A stretch of 64,000 bases of DNA from Janthinobacterium sp. 67 (GTDB taxonomy: Bacteria > Pseudomonadota > Gammaproteobacteria > Burkholderiales > Burkholderiaceae_D): positions 1,302,001 through 1,366,000 of the forward strand of contig NZ_PGES01000001.1 in NCBI RefSeq assembly GCF_002797895.1. The letters are read 5' to 3'. This document shows positions 7,244-14,397 of the stretch, piece by piece. Below the pieces are notes generated by a model. The model did no database searches. It was given only the letters and a program-made list of their open reading frames with translations, and was not told the DNA's origin. A program made the translations under genes and the position numbers. Within the stretch, counting starts at the first letter, position 1. Each line of letters begins with the position of its first letter.

Positions 7244-8430
7244 AACTGCGCCTGCTTTCCATGTCTTTGCTCCTGTGGCTGTGGCTAGCGCCCGCGCAAG
7301 CCCACAAGCCCAGCGACAGTTACCTGAGCCTGGCCGTGCACGGCCAGCAGATCGACGGGCAATGGGACATCGCCCTGCGCGACCTCGATTTCGCCATCGG
7401 CCTCGATGGCAATGGCGACGGCGCCCTGACCTGGGATGAAATCCGCGCGCGCCACGCCGCCATCGCCGCCTACGCGCTGCAGCGCCTGCACGTGGCCGGC
7501 GACCAGGGCGCGTGCCCCTTGAAAGCCGTCGAACAGCTGCTCGACCATCACACGGACGGCGCCTACAGCGTGTTGCGCTTCCAGGCCAGCTGTCCCGGCG
7601 CTGCGCCAGCCAGCCTTGCCATCGGCTACACCCTGTTCGCCGACCTCGACCCGCAGCACAAGGGACTCGTCAAAATCGATAGCGGTGGCAATACGCAAAC
7701 GGCCATCTTCGACCCGGACAGTCCGCGCCAGACGATTTCCCTGGCCACGCCCGACCGCCTGGCGCAGTTCGGCGCGTATGTGAAACACGGCGTCTGGCAT
7801 ATCTGGATCGGCTACGACCATATTTTGTTTTTGCTGTCCTTGCTGCTGCCGGCTGTGCTGCTGCCTGGTATAAGCGAGCAACAAAAGCGCTTAAACCCAA
7901 CGGCAGAAAATCGGGGTCGGACCCTGAGGGTCCGACCCCGGACCTCGCATCTGGGTTTGAATGCGGCTTTTATTGACGTTTTCAAAGTCGTCACGGCCTT
8001 TACGCTCGCCCACTCCATCACCCTGACCCTGGCCAGCCTGTCGCTCGTGTCCCTGCCGTCGCGCTGGGTGGAATCGGCCATCGCCGCTTCCGTGATCCTG
8101 GCCGCGCTGAACAACCTGCTGCCGCTGTTCCGCGGCAAGCGCCCCGTGGCCGCCTTCGCCTTTGGCCTGATCCACGGTTTCGGCTTTGCCAGCGTGCTGC
8201 GCGACCTGGGCTTGCCGCAGGGGTCCCTGCTGGCCAGCCTGTTCGGCTTCAACGTGGGCGTGGAGCTCGGGCAGCTGGCCATCGTCGCCGCGTTTTTACC
8301 CCTCGCCTGGCTGCTGCGCAAGACCTGGTTCTACCGGCAAGTGCTGACCGTGGGTTCGCTGGCCATCGCCCTGGTGGCGGCCGTCTGGCTGGTGGAGAGA
8401 GTGGTCGACATCAAGCTGATTTCAAGCTGA
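7240..8430 (+). CDS. HupE/UreJ-family membrane protein with an in-frame repeat insertion
   Basis: 396 residues. A signal peptide (to about residue 21, PAQAHKPSDSYL) leads into a periplasmic domain with a canonical EF-hand-type loop at residues 56-67 (DGNGDGALTWDE). A membrane domain follows from about residue 185, with HIWIGYDHILFLLSLLLPA, VVTAFTLAHSITLTLASL and FGLIHGFGFASVL motifs typical of HupE/UreJ proteins, whose histidines suggest metal handling. Residues about 218-240, between the first and second C-terminal membrane helices, are encoded by a palindromic repeat element (7893-7958) inserted without breaking the frame. It overlaps the TPR gene by 4 bp. Confidence 0.87.
   Translation: MKLRLLSMSLLLWLWLAPAQAHKPSDSYLSLAVHGQQIDGQWDIALRDLDFAIGLDGNGDGALTWDEIRARHAAIAAYALQRLHVAGDQGACPLKAVEQLLDHHTDGAYSVLRFQASCPGAAPASLAIGYTLFADLDPQHKGLVKIDSGGNTQTAIFDPDSPRQTISLATPDRLAQFGAYVKHGVWHIWIGYDHILFLLSLLLPAVLLPGISEQQKRLNPTAENRGRTLRVRPRTSHLGLNAAFIDVFKVVTAFTLAHSITLTLASLSLVSLPSRWVESAIAASVILAALNNLLPLFRGKRPVAAFAFGLIHGFGFASVLRDLGLPQGSLLASLFGFNVGVELGQLAIVAAFLPLAWLLRKTWFYRQVLTVGSLAIALVAAVWLVERVVDIKLISS
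7893..7958. repeat. 66-bp palindromic element (core GGGGTCGGACCCT dyad) inside HupE-like CDS
   Basis: The outer arms AAACCCA (7893-7899) and TGGGTTT (7952-7958) enclose a near-perfect core, CGGGGTCGGACCCT (7912-7925), one base, AGGGTCCGACCCCG (7927-7940). Related elements are intergenic at 38324-38389 and 44360-44438. The length of 66 bp is a multiple of three and no stop is introduced. Confidence 0.9.
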
Positions 8431-8493
8431 TGGCGTTGTTGGACAGCCACTAGCCGGCCACAAGCGAGCCACAAGCGCGCACAACCGGGCTAC

Positions 8494-8512
8494 AATACGA
8501 ACAATTCTCAAT
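8494..8512. promoter_or_regulatory. Candidate Fur box upstream of FecI-like gene
   Basis: The sequence AATACGAACAATTCTCAAT resembles the TGAGAAT-N-ATTCTCA Fur palindrome; the right half is strong and the left half weaker. It overlaps a TACAAT -10-like hexamer at 8491-8496, where bound Fur would block transcription. The position 47 bp upstream of the sigma gene fits iron control of a FecI-type system. Confidence 0.45.
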
Positions 8513-8540
8513 CGCATCAAGGCCTGTTTGTCCGCGGACC

Positions 8541-9068
8541 ATGGCATGGAAAGGTTGCATGCTACGCCCCGAACTGGAACTGCATCGGCAAATCGAAGTG
8601 CTCTACAGCGACCACCACGGCTGGCTGCAGGGCTGGTTGCGCCGCAAGCTGGGCAACGCCTTCGATGCGGCCGACCTGGCGCACGACACCTATCTGCGCA
8701 TCCTCGCGCGGGGCCGCGCGCCCGGACGCGACGAATCGCGCCAGCACCTGGCGCAGATCGCCAACGGCCTCGTGGTCGACCTGTTCCGTCGCCGGCATAT
8801 CGAATCAGCCTACGCGGACACCATCGCCGCGCAGCCGGAAGCGGTCGCACCCACGCCGGAAATGCGCGCGCTGATCGTCGAGGCACTGATGGAAATCGAT
8901 ACCATCCTCGCCAGCCTGCCGCATAAAGTGCGCGACGCCTTCTTGCTGTGCAAACTCGAAGGCATGGGCTACGCCGACATCGCCGCGCGCCTGGACGTTT
9001 CCGTCTCGTCGGTGGAAAAATACATCGCCCGCGCGCTGCTGGCCTGCTGCGCGGCGCAATTCGCATGA
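8541..9068 (+). CDS. FecI-like ECF sigma factor
   Basis: 175 residues from ATG 8541 (an alternative ATG at 8559 gives MLRPELEL and is about equally likely). Region 2 is at about residues 20-90 (FDAADLAHDTYLRILARG, then HLAQIANGLVVDLFRRRHIE). Region 4 is at about 115-170 (LPHKVRDAFLLCKLEGMGYADIAARLDVSVSSVEKYIARAL), the signature of iron-starvation FecI sigma factors. The stop overlaps the FecR gene by 4 bp. It should be activated through FecR when the downstream TonB receptor binds its ferric siderophore, and should drive the receptor gene. Confidence 0.9.
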   Translation: MAWKGCMLRPELELHRQIEVLYSDHHGWLQGWLRRKLGNAFDAADLAHDTYLRILARGRAPGRDESRQHLAQIANGLVVDLFRRRHIESAYADTIAAQPEAVAPTPEMRALIVEALMEIDTILASLPHKVRDAFLLCKLEGMGYADIAARLDVSVSSVEKYIARALLACCAAQFA

Positions 9069-10060
9069 GCTCCCAGCTGGACAGCGCCCCCATCGCCCCC
9101 GCCGTGCTGCAGCGCGCCGCCGAGTGGATGGCACGGCTGTGGGCGGAAGACGCCAGCGCGGCCGATGCCGACGCCTGCGCCGCCTGGCGCGCCGCCCACC
9201 CCGAACACGAACGGGCCTGGGCCCGGCTGCAGCGCTTTGCCCGGCAATTCGAGACGTTACCGCGCGACGTGGCGCGCAACGCCCTGGCAACGGCGCCGCG
9301 CCATACCACCAGCCGCCGGCGCGCCTTGCAGCTGCTGGCCATGATCGCGGCGGTCGGCGGCACGGCCCTGCTGGTGCACGAGTCCGGCCTGTGGCAGCGC
9401 ACCTCCAGCGATTACCGCACGGCTGTTGGCGAGACGCGCGCCATCGTGCTGGCCGACGGCACGCACGTGGTGCTCGACACGGCCAGCGCCATCGACGTGC
9501 GCTACGGCGCCAGTGAACGGCGCATCGTGCTGCGCGCTGGCGCCATCCTCGTCACCAGCGCGCACGAAACGGCGCCCGTCTACCGTCCGCTGCTGGTGGC
9601 AACGCCGCAAGGCACGGCCACGGCGCTGGGCACGCGTTTTAGCGTGCGCCTCGATGATGGCGAGAGCCGTGTCGCCGTGTTCCAGGGCACAGTCGCCCTG
9701 CAGCCGCTGCAGCCGATGCGTGACGGCGCCCCCGCCCTGCACCTGCAGGCCGGCCAGCAGGCCGGCTACACGCGCCTGGAAGTACAAGATGTGACGAACG
9801 TCGAAAACAGCGCCGCCGCCTGGGCCGATGGCAGCCTGGTGGCCGAACGCATGCGCCTGGACGTGCTGCTGGCCGAGCTGGGGCGCTACCGCCACGGCGT
9901 GCTGCGCTGCGACGAATCGATCGCCGGCCTGCGCGTGACGGGCGTGTATTCGCTGCGCGACACGGACCGCTCGCTGGCCAACCTGGCCGCCAGCCTGCCC
10001 GTGCAGCTGGTTTACCGCACGCGCTACTGGGTCAGCGTGGGGCCGCGCCAGGCCAGCTGA
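9065..10060 (+). CDS. FecR-family transmembrane sigma regulator
   Basis: 331 residues. The N-terminal FecR cytoplasmic domain (DUF4880-like, about residues 10-60, AAEWMARLWAEDASAADADACAAWRAAHPEHERAWARL) is followed by one membrane segment at about 88-105, a periplasmic FecR domain (TAVGETRAIVLADGTHVVLDTASAIDVRY near 120) and a C-terminal STN-like region ending RTRYWVSVGPR. FecR transfers the siderophore signal from the receptor to FecI. The start at 9065 is set by the ATGA overlap with the sigma gene; longer frames upstream lie inside that gene. Confidence 0.9.
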   Translation: MSSQLDSAPIAPAVLQRAAEWMARLWAEDASAADADACAAWRAAHPEHERAWARLQRFARQFETLPRDVARNALATAPRHTTSRRRALQLLAMIAAVGGTALLVHESGLWQRTSSDYRTAVGETRAIVLADGTHVVLDTASAIDVRYGASERRIVLRAGAILVTSAHETAPVYRPLLVATPQGTATALGTRFSVRLDDGESRVAVFQGTVALQPLQPMRDGAPALHLQAGQQAGYTRLEVQDVTNVENSAAAWADGSLVAERMRLDVLLAELGRYRHGVLRCDESIAGLRVTGVYSLRDTDRSLANLAASLPVQLVYRTRYWVSVGPRQAS

Positions 10061-10086
10061 AAAAATAAGTGAAAAAACGTTGAGGG

Positions 10087-10109
10087 TTTTTGCTTTTCGT
10101 TCGGAATAC
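10087..10109 (+). promoter_or_regulatory. Candidate FecI-dependent promoter motif (TTTTTGC...TTCGnnATAC)
   Basis: Upstream of the receptor gene at 10154 the sequence TTTTTGC-N6-TTCGGAATAC occurs. A near copy, TTTTTGC-N7-TTCGTCATAC, lies upstream of the second siderophore receptor (62915-62938, minus strand). Both genes follow a FecR gene, so a shared FecI-type element is plausible. It rests on two sites only. Confidence 0.35.
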
Positions 10110-10153
10110 GGGAAGAACCGATTTTTTCCTGCCACTTTCCAAGGATTTGCACC

Positions 10154-12616
10154 ATGCCTCCTCGCCTGACCGCACCTGCGCACAAACTGCGTGCGTTCCC
10201 CCTCGCCGCTGCCATCCAGGCCCTGTTCCTCGCAGGCGCCGCCGTGGGCGCCGTCGCCGTCACGGCCCCTGCCGCCCATGCGCAGACGGCCGACACGACG
10301 CAAGCGAAGCGCCAGTACGCGGTCTCCGCGGGACCGCTGGAACGGGCCTTGACCACGTTCGCCAGCGCGGCCGGCGTGGAACTGTCGGCCGACGCGGCCC
10401 TGTTGCAGGGCAAGCGCAGCGGCGGCCTGGTAGGCAGCTACACGGTGCGCCAGGGTTTCGAGGAACTGCTGCACGGCCAGGGCGTGCGCGTGGTGGCGGG
10501 TGCCAACGGCGCGTATGCGCTGCGGGCGGAGACTGCACCGGCAGCCACGCCGGCCCAGGCCAGCGCCACCCTGCCCGCCATCACCATCAATGCCAGCAGC
10601 GAACGCGAAACGGCGACAGGCCCCGTGCGCGGCTACGTGGCGCGCCGCGCCGGCTCGGCCATCAAGACGGATACGGCCCTGAATGAAAACCCGCAATCCG
10701 TGTCCGTCGTCACGGCCGATGAAATCAGCGACCGCAATGCCGAGTCGCTCGATGAAACCCTGCGCTACACGGCTGGCGTGACGCCGAACCAGCGCCCGCT
10801 GGGCAGCGACGATTCCTCGCTGCTGCGCGGCTTCACCATTGAAACGAACGGCATCCTGCAAGATGGCTTGCGCAATTCGGGGCGCACCTTTGGCGCCTCG
10901 ATCGAACCGTATGGCCTGGAACGCCTGGAAGTGCTGCGCGGCCCCGCGTCCGTGCTGTACGGGCAGATACCGCCGGGCGGCATGGTCAACGCCGTCAGCA
11001 AGCGTCCCAGCGCGGACGCCGTGCGCGAAGTGGGCGTGGAATACGGCAGCTACCAGCGCCGCCAGCTGAAAGCCGACGTGGGCGGCACCATCGACGCGCC
11101 GGGCGCCTGGACCTACCGGGTCGTCATGCTGGGCCGCGAAGCCCATACGCGGCTGGACCGCGACCGCGACAACCGCCTGTACTTCGCACCCTCGCTCACC
11201 TGGCAGGCAGGCCCCGCCACGCGGTTGACCCTGCTGGCCCGCTACGAGCAGGACAACCAGCAGTACGCGTTCCCGAACCAGCTGCTGGAGCCGGGCCCGC
11301 GCGGCCAGGTCGATCCGAGTGTGAACCTGATGGGCGACGATAACCGCTTCAAGCGCCGCAATACCATGCTGGGCTACGAGTTCGAGCACACATTCAACGA
11401 TACCTGGTCGCTGCGCCAGAACCTGCGCTACACGCGCCTGAAGAACGACCGCACGGACATGTTCCCCGGAGGCCTGAACGACGACGGTACCGTTGATCGA
11501 TATTTCTGGCCCGTCGACACGGACTCGAAAAGCCTGTTCGCCGACACGCAGCTGCAGGCGCGGTTTGCCACGGGCGGCCTGACGCACCAGGTGCTGCTGG
11601 GCGTCGATTACGCGAACATCCGCAACACGGACGACTACCGTCACCAGCGGGGCTTCATCGAGCCGCTCGACCTGTACCAGCCCGTGTACGGGAAGCAGCC
11701 CCTGGTCCCGTCCAAGGCGCCCACGCGCGCCGATGCCCCTTCGCGCCAGCTGGGCCTGTACGCGCAGGATCAATTGAAATGGGACCGCTGGGTCGTCACC
11801 GCCGGCCTGCGCCGCGACAAGGCCACGCAATCGCGCGACGTCACCGACCTCAATAACGGCGCCGTCAAACCGGACTACCACCAGTCGCCATCGGCCACCA
11901 CGGGCCGCCTGGGCGCCGTCTACCTGTTCGATGACGGCTGGGCGCCGTATGTCAGCTACGCCACCTCGTTCTCGCCCGAACTGGGCACGACGATGGGCGG
12001 CGGCGCCTTGAAACCGTCGCGAGGCAAGCAGTTCGAAGCCGGAGTCCGCTACGAACCCGTGGGCCAGCGCGCCAGCTATACGGCAGCCATGTTCGACCTG
12101 GTGCGCGACAATGTCTCCACGTCCGACATCGGGAATCCGGGTTTCCTGCTGCAGACGGGCCAGGTCAAGTCGCGCGGCGTCGAACTGGAAGCGCGCACGG
12201 AGTTCGCCAGCCGTCTGAGCCTGATCGCCCAATACACCTACCTAGATACGGAGGTCACAAAGAGCAACAATGGCGACCTGGGTTTGCAGCAAGCGGGCGC
12301 GCCGCGCCATAGCGCCTCGGCCTGGGCCCGCCAATCGTTCACGCTGGCCGGCAGCCTGCCCGCGTATGCGGCGCTGGGCATGCGCTTTCTCGGTGCCATG
12401 CGCTCGAACTCCGACGGCGAAAACCTGAACATCCGCAATGGCGGCATCACGCAGTGGGATGCGGCGCTGGGCGTGTCGCGCGGGCCGTGGCAGTTCGCCC
12501 TCAACGTCAACAATGTGCTGAACAAGCAGACCCTGTATGACTGCGGCTACCTGCCCAACCTGTGCTACCGCAATGCCGAACGCACGGCCAACGTCAGCGC
12601 CATGTACCGCTTCTGA
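10154..12616 (+). CDS. TonB-dependent siderophore receptor with STN signalling domain
   Basis: 820 residues. A signal peptide (to about residue 43, PAAHA) is followed by a secretin/TonB N-terminal STN domain (about 55-105, PLERALTTFASAAGVELSADAALLQGKRSGGL), the domain that contacts FecR. The plug domain is at about 165-280 (ALNENPQSVSVVTADEIS, RGFTIETNGILQDGLR, VLRGPASVLYGQIPPGGMVNAVSKRP), then a 22-strand barrel ending in the aromatic NVSAMYRF. It imports a ferric siderophore and signals through FecR/FecI. It is followed by a PepSY protein whose start overlaps its stop. Confidence 0.93.
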   Translation: MPPRLTAPAHKLRAFPLAAAIQALFLAGAAVGAVAVTAPAAHAQTADTTQAKRQYAVSAGPLERALTTFASAAGVELSADAALLQGKRSGGLVGSYTVRQGFEELLHGQGVRVVAGANGAYALRAETAPAATPAQASATLPAITINASSERETATGPVRGYVARRAGSAIKTDTALNENPQSVSVVTADEISDRNAESLDETLRYTAGVTPNQRPLGSDDSSLLRGFTIETNGILQDGLRNSGRTFGASIEPYGLERLEVLRGPASVLYGQIPPGGMVNAVSKRPSADAVREVGVEYGSYQRRQLKADVGGTIDAPGAWTYRVVMLGREAHTRLDRDRDNRLYFAPSLTWQAGPATRLTLLARYEQDNQQYAFPNQLLEPGPRGQVDPSVNLMGDDNRFKRRNTMLGYEFEHTFNDTWSLRQNLRYTRLKNDRTDMFPGGLNDDGTVDRYFWPVDTDSKSLFADTQLQARFATGGLTHQVLLGVDYANIRNTDDYRHQRGFIEPLDLYQPVYGKQPLVPSKAPTRADAPSRQLGLYAQDQLKWDRWVVTAGLRRDKATQSRDVTDLNNGAVKPDYHQSPSATTGRLGAVYLFDDGWAPYVSYATSFSPELGTTMGGGALKPSRGKQFEAGVRYEPVGQRASYTAAMFDLVRDNVSTSDIGNPGFLLQTGQVKSRGVELEARTEFASRLSLIAQYTYLDTEVTKSNNGDLGLQQAGAPRHSASAWARQSFTLAGSLPAYAALGMRFLGAMRSNSDGENLNIRNGGITQWDAALGVSRGPWQFALNVNNVLNKQTLYDCGYLPNLCYRNAERTANVSAMYRF

Positions 12617-13830
12617 TGCCTTCGCTGCACATGCGCCCCGTCCTGGCGGCGCTGCACCGCTATGCCGGCCTGCTGATGGCCGGCTTCCTCATCGTGACCG
12701 GCGTGACGGGCAGCGCGCTGGCGTGGAAGGATGAACTGGAGGCGGTCATGCTGCCCGCCGTCTTCCGCGTGGCGCCGCCCACGCCTGGTGCGGCGCCGCT
12801 CGACGCCCTGCTGTTGCGTGAGACGATCGCCGCGCGCTTTCCCCTGGCGCAGGTCAGCTACGCGCCACTGTCCGCGCCACCCGGCCACAGCATGGTGTTC
12901 TACCTGCGCCAGCCCGAAGACACACCGCTGGCCAGCGACGAGGTGTTCGTCGATCCCTACACGGGCGCGATCCTTGGCCAGCGCCGCTGGGGTGAAATCA
13001 GCGAGGGCGCCATCAACCTGTTGCCCTTCATCGAGCGCCTCCATTACGCATTGGCGCTGGGCGACACGGGCTTGCTGATGTTCGGCCTGATCGCCATCGT
13101 GTGGACGGTCGACTGCTTCATCGGCGCCGCCCTGACCTTCCCTGCCCGCCTGAAAAAACGCTCGCCGGGCAGCAAACCTTGGCTGCTGCGCTGGCGCCCA
13201 TCGTGGCTGCTGCGCCGCAACGGCGGCAGCTATAAACTGGTGTTCGACCTGCACCGCGCGGGCGGCCTGTGGCTGTGGGCCATGCTGCTGGTGTTTGCCT
13301 GGAGCGGCGTCGCCTTCAACCTGTACGGCGCCTATGCGGCCGTCATGCATCCACTGTTTGCCCACCAGAGTACCGAGGAAATCGTCGCGCGGCACACGCC
13401 GTCGCCGGGGCCACAGCTGGACTGGCCCGCCGCGCGCGCGCAGGGCCGCCACTTGATGGGCGCGCTGGCGCGCCAGCACGCATTCACCATCATTGAGGAA
13501 AATGCGCTGGCCTATGAACGCGCGCTGGGCGTGTACAGCTACAACGTGCGCAGCAGCCGCGACGTGCGCGCCCACAAGGGACTCACCACCGTCTTTTTCG
13601 ACGCGGCCAGCGGCCGGCAACTGGCCACCTGGCTTCCCACGGGAGCGGCCAGCGGCGACACCATCCGCAGCTGGATCAGCGCCCTGCACATGGCCTCGAT
13701 GTGGGGCTGGCCTTTTAAAATGTTCATTTGCGCCATGGGCGTGCTGGTGGCGGGCCTGAGCGTGACGGGCGTGCTGATCTGGCGCCGCAAGCGCCAGGGG
13801 CAAGCCAGGGCCAAAGCGCTAAGTCATTAA
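12616..13830 (+). CDS. PepSY-domain membrane protein (siderophore-associated reductase-like)
   Basis: 404 residues from ATG 12616, whose A is the last base of the receptor stop (TGATG). Four membrane segments: about 13-33 (YAGLLMAGFLIVTGVTGSALAW), 150-172, 215-240 and 355-380. This matches PepSY-associated TM proteins that accompany TonB siderophore receptors and are thought to reduce or release iron at the inner membrane. The periplasmic parts contain DEVFVDPYTGAILGQRRWGE, a PepSY-type strand motif. The last segment SVTGVLIWRRKR is characteristic. The upstream in-frame ATG at 12562 lies inside the receptor gene and was rejected. Confidence 0.87.
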   Translation: MPSLHMRPVLAALHRYAGLLMAGFLIVTGVTGSALAWKDELEAVMLPAVFRVAPPTPGAAPLDALLLRETIAARFPLAQVSYAPLSAPPGHSMVFYLRQPEDTPLASDEVFVDPYTGAILGQRRWGEISEGAINLLPFIERLHYALALGDTGLLMFGLIAIVWTVDCFIGAALTFPARLKKRSPGSKPWLLRWRPSWLLRRNGGSYKLVFDLHRAGGLWLWAMLLVFAWSGVAFNLYGAYAAVMHPLFAHQSTEEIVARHTPSPGPQLDWPAARAQGRHLMGALARQHAFTIIEENALAYERALGVYSYNVRSSRDVRAHKGLTTVFFDAASGRQLATWLPTGAASGDTIRSWISALHMASMWGWPFKMFICAMGVLVAGLSVTGVLIWRRKRQGQARAKALSH

Positions 13831-13834
13831 TTAG

Positions 13835-14380
13835 TCAGGCAAAGCCGATGAATGCCGCCGGCACGGCCTGCGTCAGCCACACCCCATTGTCGGACAGGTA
13901 AAACACATGGCCCCGTGCCTGCATGGCGGCCGCATCCACCGTCAGCACGACGGGCTTGCCATGGCGCGCGCCGACGGCCACGGCCGTTTCGCGATTGCCG
14001 GACAGGTGCACATGATTGCGCGCGCCAGCCAGCAAGCCGCCGGCGCGTATCGCGTCGACAAAGCGGCTGGCCGTACCGTGGTACAGCATGGCGGGCGGCG
14101 TGGCGGGCGGCAGTGCGATATCGACGGCGGCCAGTGAGTGTCCCTGGTTGGCGCGGATGCGCAAGCCGTCGGCACTGATGGCGTAGCGCGTCTTGCTGTC
14201 GCGCGCCACCACGTCATCCAATTGCTCACGGGAAATGCGGCGCCCATGCCGGGTCGCCAGCGCCAGCAGCTGGCCGATATCGGCCCAGCCCTGGGTATCG
14301 AGTACCAGGCCGATCTTTTCGGGCGCGTGGCGCAGTATGAGGGAAAGGAATTTGCTGGTATTTACTGAGTGATCTGTCAT
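13835..14380 (-). CDS. kptA: RNA 2'-phosphotransferase (KptA/Tpt1 family)
   Basis: 181 residues, the usual length for bacterial KptA. The start NTSKFLSLILRHAPEKIGL, the central RYAISADGLRIRANQGHS and the motif YHGTASRFVDAIRAGGLLAGARNHVHLS are family signatures, covering the RNA-binding N-lobe and the NAD-binding ADP-ribosyltransferase C-lobe (R, H and R catalytic residues lie in these motifs). The enzyme transfers a 2'-phosphate from RNA to NAD. Bacteria lack the yeast-type tRNA splicing that makes this substrate, so the physiological role is unclear. It lies 17 bp downstream of the TonB receptor gene on the same strand. Confidence 0.93.
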   Translation of the reverse strand: MTDHSVNTSKFLSLILRHAPEKIGLVLDTQGWADIGQLLALATRHGRRISREQLDDVVARDSKTRYAISADGLRIRANQGHSLAAVDIALPPATPPAMLYHGTASRFVDAIRAGGLLAGARNHVHLSGNRETAVAVGARHGKPVVLTVDAAAMQARGHVFYLSDNGVWLTQAVPAAFIGFA

Positions 14381-14397
14381 GCCCCAGTCTACCGTTA

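Noticed and set aside
9257..12232. Long open frame of 991 codons on the minus strand opposite FecR and the TonB receptor
   Set aside because: It is antisense to well-supported genes, has no ribosome-binding site or domain, and its alanine-glutamine-histidine-rich composition is typical of high-GC shadow frames.
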